Origin: Arenicella sp.
GTDB taxonomy: Bacteria; Pseudomonadota; Gammaproteobacteria; Arenicellales; Arenicellaceae
NCBI GenBank assembly: GCA_018677115.1
Contig: JAHHOC010000103.1
Span: forward strand, 1 to 5,077
Length of the DNA: 5,077 nucleotides
Direction: 5' to 3'
Shown: positions 1-5,077 of the stretch, piece by piece
Layout of the letters: the number at the start of each line of letters is the position of its first letter
Position numbering within the stretch: the first letter of the stretch is position 1
Program-made: the position numbers and the translations under genes
Notes under the pieces: model-generated
The model's input: only the letters and a program-made list of their open reading frames with translations
Told to the model about the DNA's origin: nothing
Database searches by the model: none

Positions 1-1
1 G

Positions 2-2128
2 ATAACAGACTTACCCAATCTGGAACGCGTGGAAGTATTGCGCGGCCCGCAAAGCACGCTATTTGGTAAAAACGCGTCTGCAGGCGTAATCAGCATAGTC
101 ACTGCAGAACCCAACGGCGAATCTGCGGCCAGGGTTTCACTGACCGCCGGTAATTTCAGCCAGGTGATTGTGCGCGCGCAGGCGGAAGGCGCGATCAGCG
201 ACAATGTGGCGTTTGCGATATCGGGAAATACAAACACACGTGATGGTTACTTTAAAAACCTGTCCACCGGCAGCGATATCAATAACCGTGACCGCCAGGC
301 GGTACGCGGCCAATTGGTATTCACGCCGAGTGATGAGACGAAGGTCCGCATAATTGCTGACTGGGATGAAATCGACGAAGAATGCTGTGGTGTGATCAAT
401 TTGTTTCAGTCTCCGTTGGAAGTATTCGTCAACTCGCAAACCGGTGCGCAGGTGATTCCTAACGATCTAACTGCGCTTGAGTCATTTGGCACTACAGATC
501 CGGTAAACCAGATTGAGAATGCCGGTATCTCGATGCAAATTGATCGAGACTACGATAATTTTACTCTCACATCGATCACCGCGCTCCGCAACACTGATTC
601 GTTTTCCAGTATTGACGCCGATTTTACGTCAGCTGGTTACATCACTAATGATATATCCACTGACATTGACACCTTCACGCAGGAAATTCGTTTGACCTCA
701 AGCGGTGGTGGCGACGTTGACTGGATGGTTGGCGGCTATTACTTTGATGAAGGAATCGATTATATAAACGATCTGCCCTACGGCAATGACTTCCGGGCTT
801 TCATCGATGGGCTCACGTTGGCACTTGGTGCCCCAAATGCGGTGGCCGGCATTGAACAAGCCCTCGGCTTGCCGGTGTTTCAAACATTCTTCCCGGCAAA
901 CGGTGCAATCACCGAAGTGGCTGAATTGGATAACCAGGCCTATTCCTTGTTTGGATCCCTTGACTGGCACCTTAGTGATAGGACGACTGCGACCATCGGC
1001 CTGAACTACACCAAAGATGAAAAGGAGGCCCGCGTAAGCCAGGTTAACCGCGATGCTTTTTCCAGCCTTGACTTCGTTCAAATAGGCGGTGGCCTGATTT
1101 TTCAGCAACTGGTGGGCGCTGGTGTACCGCCAGCAATAGCTGCGGGTCAGGCAGCTGCGCTTAGCACAACTGCAGCCAATCCGTTGCTGCCACTACAGGC
1201 AGTACAATTTTTGCCGCCATTCCAGGATTACCCGAATTCGGTGGAAAACGGTATGAGCGATGATGATGAGGTGACCTATAACTTCCGCCTATCCTACGAC
1301 GCAACCGACAGTGTCAGCATTTACGGTGGTATTTCTACTGGATTCAAAGCTACTTCATGGAATTTAAGCCGGGATGCCCGGCCCGTTGCCGCGGATCTGG
1401 CGGCGCTGCAGGCTGCCGGATTGGCGGTTAATAACCTGACATCCGGAACACGCTTTGCCAATCCTGAGGATGCCACCGTGGTTGAATTGGGCCTTAAAGC
1501 GCGCTTTGACAAAGGTGCCCTTAATATGGCTATTTTTGACCAGTCAATTAAAGGCTTCCAGTCGAATATATTTGGTGGCACAGGCTTTAACCTGGCCAAT
1601 GCCGGTAAGCAGTCAACCAAGGGTGTGGAATTCGACCTGACTTATTATCCTTCGGACGCATGGCAGTTGACTCTTGCAGGCACTTACCTGGATGCAGTTT
1701 ATGACGACTTCGAAAACGCCAGCACTGCAAACTTTATCCCTGGTGTCGGATTGATGGCGACTGTCGGCGGACTGTCCGGAGAGACGGTGAATGGGGTGCC
1801 TGAGTTGGCACTGGCTGCGTCAGCGACCTACAATTTTGTTATGGGCAACAACCTTGAATCCTACATCCGTGCTGATTTTCAGTATGATGATGAAGTGCAA
1901 ACCAACGACAATATCCCCGCTCAGTTTGCTTCTATCAGTTTTGAGAACTTAAATATGAGTTTCGGTGTAACCACCGAGAACGGTCTTTCTTTCACCCTCT
2001 GGGGTCGAAACCTCACTGACCATGAAACGGTCACAACAGGCTTCCCAACGGTTGGTGGCACTATGGGCATTTTCGGTTACCGCAACCAGCCACGCACTTA
2101 CGGCGTGACCTTAACTAAAGACTGGTAA
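2..2128 (+). CDS. TonB-dependent outer-membrane receptor, 5'-truncated by window edge
   Basis: This is the C-terminal 708 residues of a TonB-dependent receptor, a 22-strand outer-membrane barrel that imports a scarce ligand using TonB-ExbBD energy. The frame is open to the left edge, so the GTG at 29 is an internal valine and not the start. The signal peptide, TonB box and first part of the plug lie outside the window. Residues 7-28 (LERVEVLRGPQSTLFGKNAS onward) are the classic late-plug motif. The rest has barrel character, with alternating aromatic strands and long loops. One loop near residues 250-300 and another near 360-400 are rich in Ala, Gly and Leu. The motif GRNLTD at 668-673 and the terminal aromatic residue (TKDW) are typical of the last strands and the BAM recognition signal. 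Residues 128-129 are adjacent cysteines, the only ones I saw. The substrate cannot be told from the sequence; the overall style resembles the broad receptor group common in marine gammaproteobacteria and sphingomonads. A strong terminator follows 25 bp after the stop. Confidence 0.96.
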   Translation: MTDLPNLERVEVLRGPQSTLFGKNASAGVISIVTAEPNGESAARVSLTAGNFSQVIVRAQAEGAISDNVAFAISGNTNTRDGYFKNLSTGSDINNRDRQAVRGQLVFTPSDETKVRIIADWDEIDEECCGVINLFQSPLEVFVNSQTGAQVIPNDLTALESFGTTDPVNQIENAGISMQIDRDYDNFTLTSITALRNTDSFSSIDADFTSAGYITNDISTDIDTFTQEIRLTSSGGGDVDWMVGGYYFDEGIDYINDLPYGNDFRAFIDGLTLALGAPNAVAGIEQALGLPVFQTFFPANGAITEVAELDNQAYSLFGSLDWHLSDRTTATIGLNYTKDEKEARVSQVNRDAFSSLDFVQIGGGLIFQQLVGAGVPPAIAAGQAAALSTTAANPLLPLQAVQFLPPFQDYPNSVENGMSDDDEVTYNFRLSYDATDSVSIYGGISTGFKATSWNLSRDARPVAADLAALQAAGLAVNNLTSGTRFANPEDATVVELGLKARFDKGALNMAIFDQSIKGFQSNIFGGTGFNLANAGKQSTKGVEFDLTYYPSDAWQLTLAGTYLDAVYDDFENASTANFIPGVGLMATVGGLSGETVNGVPELALAASATYNFVMGNNLESYIRADFQYDDEVQTNDNIPAQFASISFENLNMSFGVTTENGLSFTLWGRNLTDHETVTTGFPTVGGTMGIFGYRNQPRTYGVTLTKDW

Positions 2129-2153
2129 ACCTTAAGTCAGTAACACCTTTGAG

Positions 2154-2188
2154 ACCGGTGTTGGGCAACAGCCCAACACCGGTTTTTT
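2154..2188 (+). terminator. Rho-independent terminator of the receptor gene
   Basis: A perfect 13-bp inverted repeat, accggtgttgggc (2154-2166) and gcccaacaccggt (2171-2183), encloses the four-base loop aaca. The right arm runs straight into six T residues (2183-2188). It lies 25 bp after the receptor stop codon. There is no T-run on the opposite strand, so it should stop only rightward transcription and would not terminate the convergent cytochrome gene. Confidence 0.93.
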
Positions 2189-2190
2189 AT

Positions 2191-2324
2191 GCCCATGGAT
2201 GGGCGGGCCGAAAAAACGCTCCCGGCATTTTCGGCACTTCCGCCTTCCATGGCGGTCGTACTCCGCGAGCGCAGGACGCGCAGGAGCGGCGATATTCATG
2301 GACCTCGCTACCCCTTGAGGGGTA
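2191..2324. repeat. Hairpin-rich intergenic element, possible interspersed repeat
   Basis: Several inverted repeats sit end to end here: gcccat/atgggc (2191-2204); gccgaaaa/ttttcggc (2207-2214 with 2228-2235, 13-base loop); ccgcc/ggcgg (2240-2244 with 2251-2255); an imperfect long stem with tccatg (2246-2251) pairing with catgga (2297-2302), ctcc (2261-2264) pairing with ggag (2283-2286), and gcgc (2269-2272) pairing with gcgc (2278-2281) around the loop aggac; and tacccc/ggggta (2309-2324, loop ttga). No open frame here looks like a protein. The arrangement resembles REP-like or mosaic intergenic elements that gammaproteobacteria carry in many copies between convergent genes, but one copy cannot prove that. 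None of the hairpins is followed by a T-run on either strand. They could act as mRNA 3'-end stabilisers for either neighbour. Confidence 0.5.
2269..2286. repeat. Two-copy 9-bp tandem repeat inside the hairpin element
   Basis: The units gcgcaggac (2269-2277) and gcgcaggag (2278-2286) are adjacent and differ only in the last base. They form the tip of the long imperfect hairpin spanning 2246-2302. The repeat is directly visible; its meaning is unknown. Confidence 0.7.
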
Positions 2325-2370
2325 TAAACGGACTTAACATTATTGCGACGGCTAAGCCGCCAGGTGAGCT

Positions 2371-2670
2371 TTACAGACCGGAGTAGTAGGCCGCTAAATC
2401 AGCAATATCTTCATCGGATAATCCTGTTGCCATCGGAGCCATCACCGCGGTCATGCCGCCGGTTCGTGTGCCATCCCTATAGGCCTTTGTGGCACTTACC
2501 AGATAGCCTTCTTTCTGGCCCGCCAGGTTGGGATAGATATCAGCAATAGAGATACCGTCTGCACCATGACAGGCAGCGCAGGTCGCTGCTTTGCTTTTTC
2601 CGGCTTCTGCATCACCGGCGTTGGCAGTTATTGGGAGTAGTAGTGCTAAGCCAAAAATAAAATTTTTCAT
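2371..2670 (-). CDS. Small periplasmic monohaem cytochrome c, c4/c553-like
   Basis: This 99-residue class I c-type cytochrome is an electron carrier of the periplasm. A Sec signal peptide covers residues 1-18 (basic MKN, hydrophobic core, cleavage after ANA), leaving about 81 residues. The covalent haem site is CAACH at 31-35, with His35 the proximal ligand. The distal methionine lies in the MAPM segment (Met77 or Met80); comparison with cytochrome c4 favours Met77. The C-terminal [13 protein letters not shown] helix is a hallmark of the c4/c553 group. The protein matches one half of the dihaem cytochrome c4, so it is a single-domain relative and not a truncated gene: it has both a signal peptide and a complete fold. 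The ATG at 2670 is favoured because the signal peptide starts there, although the only Shine-Dalgarno-like bases (gga) are weak and about 12 nt upstream. It follows the dehydrogenase gene by 76 bp in the same direction. No intrinsic terminator is visible downstream on this strand. Its redox partner is unknown. Confidence 0.93.
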   Translation of the reverse strand: MKNFIFGLALLLPITANAGDAEAGKSKAATCAACHGADGISIADIYPNLAGQKEGYLVSATKAYRDGTRTGGMTAVMAPMATGLSDEDIADLAAYYSGL

Positions 2671-2746
2671 TTTTTAGATAATTCCATGGAGATTACATTC
2701 AAGCCTGTATTCTAACTGGCTCATTGTGATGCATTGGTAGTTTCTC

Positions 2747-3883
2747 TCAATAACCCCGTTGCAGATCGACCAGATTATACACTCTTTCCCCTGACACCAG
2801 GCGGCGCAGGTTTTCTTTCATGAACACCCAGCGGCGGGCCGCGCTTTCCGCGGTAAACGAACTGTCGTGTGGGGTGATAAAGACGTTAGGCAGTTTCCAC
2901 AGTTCAGAGTCTTCGGGTAAAGGCTCCGGTGTAGTCACGTCCAGCGCTGCAGCACGGATTGTGCCGGCTTTCAAGGCGGCAATCAGGTCATCCTGTTGCA
3001 CGCTGCCGCCGCGGCCTACATTCATAAACAGGCCATGTCGCGGCATAGTCTCGAAGAATTCCCGGTTAAAGATCTCACGGGTTTTATCAGTCAACGGGGC
3101 CGCGTTTACCACCACATCAGCCTGTTTCGCTAACTCCAGCAACTCGTCGGCCAATCCGACATAATCAACATATTCGGGCCCGCTGCGCGAGCTGTTGCGG
3201 GTGGCTAACACCTTCATTCCCAAACCTTTGGCGCGCCAGGCAATCTGCTTGCCAATGCCGCCGAGGCCGACAATTAATATCGTCTTGCCGCGGATTTCAG
3301 TGCCCGGCGGGATAGGGGACGGATAACTCATCCACTTGCTCTCAGCCTGTGCCCGCGAGTAGTCGATCAGGTTACGCTGCATCATAAACATCGCTGCAAT
3401 CACCCATTCGGCAATGGCCGGGCCGGATGTGGCAGCACCATTGGCGACGATGACGCGTTCGTTATTGAATTGCTTGTTGGCGGCACAGGTTTCCACTCCG
3501 GCACTGAGGTTTTGAATCCACTTCAAATTCGGGTAGTCACCCTTGAAGAAACCGCACTGGCCGAACAATGCTTCCACCTCATCTGCATGTTGTTTAAGTT
3601 CAGCCGGAGATTCCATGAATACCACCTCTACATCAAGGTCTTCAGTAAGCCATTTATCAAAATCACCGACTTCGGATAGTTTGTAAGCTGATGGCACGAG
3701 GGCATAGACTTTATCCGGCTTCTTCCAGCGCGCATCATTGGAGATCGGCTCGGCGGATAATTTTGGATTGATTTGTGAGAGCACTTCTGCGGCGTCGGGC
3801 ACCGTCGCTGCAACAGTTTGTACCGCAGGGGAAAGTGCAAGCGAGAAGAAAATTAAACAAACTAATGCGGGATGGATTTTCAT
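2747..3883 (-). CDS. D-2-hydroxyacid dehydrogenase family protein with N-terminal signal peptide
   Basis: This 378-residue protein belongs to the D-isomer-specific 2-hydroxyacid dehydrogenases, which interconvert 2-oxoacids and D-2-hydroxyacids with NAD(P)H. The Rossmann motif GLGGIG lies at 206-211. The family catalytic triad is intact: Arg291 in NVGRGG, Glu320 in TPEPLP and His339 in ITPHDS. The substrate-side loop NLSAGVE is at 126-132, as in glyoxylate/hydroxypyruvate reductase-like members. After the second Rossmann strand the sequence reads ATRNSSRSG (227-235), with Arg229 where NAD-specific enzymes usually have Asp; this hints at NADP(H). Cytosolic relatives are usually 310-340 residues. 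The extra length is an N-terminal hydrophobic stretch (residues 6-21) after MKIH, ending near VAA (24-26), which looks like a Sec signal peptide without twin arginines. I chose the ATG at 3883 over an in-frame TTG at 3898 because it gives a normal signal peptide and fits the candidate promoter; neither start has a clear ribosome site. The exact substrate is not determinable. Confidence 0.92.
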   Translation of the reverse strand: MKIHPALVCLIFFSLALSPAVQTVAATVPDAAEVLSQINPKLSAEPISNDARWKKPDKVYALVPSAYKLSEVGDFDKWLTEDLDVEVVFMESPAELKQHADEVEALFGQCGFFKGDYPNLKWIQNLSAGVETCAANKQFNNERVIVANGAATSGPAIAEWVIAAMFMMQRNLIDYSRAQAESKWMSYPSPIPPGTEIRGKTILIVGLGGIGKQIAWRAKGLGMKVLATRNSSRSGPEYVDYVGLADELLELAKQADVVVNAAPLTDKTREIFNREFFETMPRHGLFMNVGRGGSVQQDDLIAALKAGTIRAAALDVTTPEPLPEDSELWKLPNVFITPHDSSFTAESAARRWVFMKENLRRLVSGERVYNLVDLQRGY

Positions 3884-3912
3884 AAGTGTCGGATTCAATT
3901 AATCAGGTGCAC

Positions 3913-3942
3913 ATAGTATCCAGCCGCACTCCTGCTTGTCTA
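3913..3942 (-). promoter_or_regulatory. Candidate sigma70-type promoter for the dehydrogenase-cytochrome pair
   Basis: On the minus strand, TAGACA (3942-3937, five of six matches to the -35 consensus) is followed after 18 bases by TACTAT (3918-3913, four of six matches to the -10 consensus). Transcription would begin near 3905, about 22 bases before the ATG at 3883 but only about 7 bases before the alternative TTG at 3898. The motifs are visible but degenerate, so chance occurrence is quite possible. Confidence 0.3.
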
Positions 3943-3962
3943 CCACATCACGGCTCAGCAGA

Positions 3963-5077
3963 TCACTGTATATAATCACCCGTCAGGGGTTGTTCAGGAA
4001 TTTCGGCGCTGGATGTCCAATATTCATCCGACACAGCTAGCTCAAAACGGTCAGTCACCGGAAAACCCGGTGGGCGATGCTCTTCCAGGCGGGGATCAAA
4101 AACGATTTTTGTTGCGTAGCGCGGCTCGGTAGCGGTCAATGAACCAGCACTCAGGCTGCCGAAAATGCGTAAAGTGCCGTGATTGTTGACGGTTCGGCCG
4201 CGCACGGTAAATTTCCGCTGTGCGTAAATGGCTGCATCTATTTTCAGGTCGCCCGCGCCGGTAACGCGGCTCCTGGCAATGTCAACGTTGCGCGCCGACA
4301 CCAGGCCAAGGAAGTTATCACCGTCGCTGCTGCCCGGATGCCCGGCATAAACCAGGTCGCCTTCGATGACAATACGCTTGGGAGAGAACAGCAAAACCTT
4401 GCCGGCTACCTCACCACTCACGTACAGGCTGACGCCCTTTGCAGCCTGGATGCGTATCGGCTGGTCGCCTATCGGTTGCGCATGCAATATCCCGTCGCCA
4501 TTGATGTGATGCCACAAAAATTGCTCGTTGGCGGCAAATATTATGCGGGTATCCTGGTCGAAAAAATGGGTTGCGCCCTGGCCGGTGCGGGGAGTATCAG
4601 CATACAGGACATTGGATATTGGCATGTCAATCTTCCTGATGCCGGTTTCCAAACCGTCGAGAAAAACACTTTCATTGCGAATAAGCCTGCCGGAGCGGTT
4701 TATGTCCACACTATGCGATGCGGTAGTGACCCGCCCATGAAACACAGGTTGCGCGTCCGGGCCAACCTCTAGATGAATCCTGGAGTTGGAATGGAAACGG
4801 CCGTCAACAATGTCGTCGTGAAACTGCAGGTCCCGGTCCCAGCGGTGCACGAACTGTGCAAAATTGGAAAACGCCAGTTTTTTCAGGCGCATTTGCGTAC
4901 TCAATTGTGCGCCATTTTCATGGGTGATAACCTCAATCAGGACCTTCTCCAGATCCATGTCACCGCCGGCTGGGATACGTTTGAATGTGGCGCTGTACTC
5001 CTGTCCCTGGTGTTCCCAGCGCAGCGGTTCTGAGGGGGAATCAGATTGTTCGATTTGCGTGCTCCACTGCCTGATTT
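3963..5077 (-). CDS. Pilin-like/DUF4900-like surface protein, C-terminal part, 5' end outside window
   Basis: The frame stays open to the right edge, giving 370 visible residues. The ATG at 4958 is probably internal, because coding-like sequence (for example LRWEHQGQEYSATFKR) continues for 39 codons beyond it. The start is therefore not in the window. Residues 67-79 (LAFSNFAQFVHRW) lead into DGRFHSNS (91-98) and PVFHGRVTT (110-118). From memory, this HSN-then-F-G-VTT layout occurs in proteins with a prepilin-like N-terminus and in the DUF4900 type. Residues 215-315 carry short recurring beta-strand units (VSLYVSGEVAG, IVIEGDLVYAG, VDIARS, LKIDAAIYA, LRIFGSLSAG), suggesting a beta-solenoid. 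A segment FDPRL then RPPGFP (326-339) closes the domain. I infer an exported, envelope-associated or pilus-related protein. The prepilin leader that would settle this lies off the right edge. The family assignment is tentative; the reading frame is solid. Confidence 0.8.
   Translation of the reverse strand, partial: IRQWSTQIEQSDSPSEPLRWEHQGQEYSATFKRIPAGGDMDLEKVLIEVITHENGAQLSTQMRLKKLAFSNFAQFVHRWDRDLQFHDDIVDGRFHSNSRIHLEVGPDAQPVFHGRVTTASHSVDINRSGRLIRNESVFLDGLETGIRKIDMPISNVLYADTPRTGQGATHFFDQDTRIIFAANEQFLWHHINGDGILHAQPIGDQPIRIQAAKGVSLYVSGEVAGKVLLFSPKRIVIEGDLVYAGHPGSSDGDNFLGLVSARNVDIARSRVTGAGDLKIDAAIYAQRKFTVRGRTVNNHGTLRIFGSLSAGSLTATEPRYATKIVFDPRLEEHRPPGFPVTDRFELAVSDEYWTSSAEIPEQPLTGDYIQ

Noticed and set aside
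29..31. GTG as the start of the receptor gene
   Set aside because: The same frame is open to the left edge and encodes DLPNLER, the usual residues before VEVLRGPQ in the plug domain, so the true start is outside the window.
698..1108. 136-codon minus-strand frame inside the receptor
   Set aside because: It is antisense to well-supported barrel sequence and has no domain or export signal of its own.
2309..2324. tacccc-ttga-ggggta hairpin as a terminator for the cytochrome gene
   Set aside because: On the minus strand the stem is followed by gcgaggtcc with no T-run, so it does not meet the rule for an intrinsic terminator.
2149..2386. Two small overlapping plus-strand frames (62 and 65 codons) in the spacer
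   Set aside because: They run through the terminator or the inverted repeats, have no ribosome site, and give Arg/Pro-rich translations with no protein character. The second overlaps the end of the cytochrome gene.
2671..2746. Promoter between dehydrogenase and cytochrome (TAGAAT near 2711)
   Set aside because: TAGAAT is a fair -10 match, but no acceptable -35 hexamer is found 16-18 bases upstream, so it was not called.
3871..3883. Lipoprotein signal (ALVC at residues 6-9) in the dehydrogenase
   Set aside because: The cysteine falls too early, before the hydrophobic core, so it cannot be a working lipobox.
4179..4772. 197-codon plus-strand open frame opposite the pilin-like gene
   Set aside because: It lies wholly antisense to a frame with clear protein features (DGRFHSNS, PPGFP) and its translation shows no recognisable domain, signal or periodicity. 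It is a shadow frame.

Overview
The window looks like chromosomal DNA of a Gram-negative bacterium, most likely a marine-type gammaproteobacterium. This is inferred from the kinds of protein seen (a large TonB-dependent receptor, a cytochrome c4-like haem protein, a pilin-associated-looking surface protein) and from a hairpin-rich intergenic element. The sequence alone does not fix the genus. There are four protein-coding genes, two of them cut by the window edges. No RNA gene, CRISPR array, insertion sequence or phage gene was seen.

Layout: positions 2-2128 (+) hold the last 708 residues of a TonB-dependent outer-membrane receptor, which begins upstream of the window. A perfect 13-bp stem-loop with a T-run (2154-2188) follows it directly. 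Positions 2191-2324 form a dense set of short inverted repeats plus a small tandem repeat, with no convincing gene. This spacer separates the receptor from a convergent minus-strand block. Read in its own direction, that block contains: the C-terminal 370 residues of a protein with features of pilin-like or DUF4900-like surface proteins (3963-5077); then a D-2-hydroxyacid dehydrogenase with an apparent Sec signal peptide (2747-3883); then a small exported monohaem cytochrome c (2371-2670).

How they may work together: the receptor is an energised outer-membrane importer of unknown substrate. The dehydrogenase and the cytochrome c lie 76 bp apart in the same direction and both carry export signals, so they could be a co-transcribed periplasmic pair. 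An NAD(P)-fold dehydrogenase in the periplasm is unusual, and it is the most interesting point in the window. The pilin-like gene is probably a separate unit, because a possible promoter lies between it and the dehydrogenase. No complete new system is evident; most of the content is ordinary, with the exported dehydrogenase/cytochrome pair and the structured spacer worth a second look.
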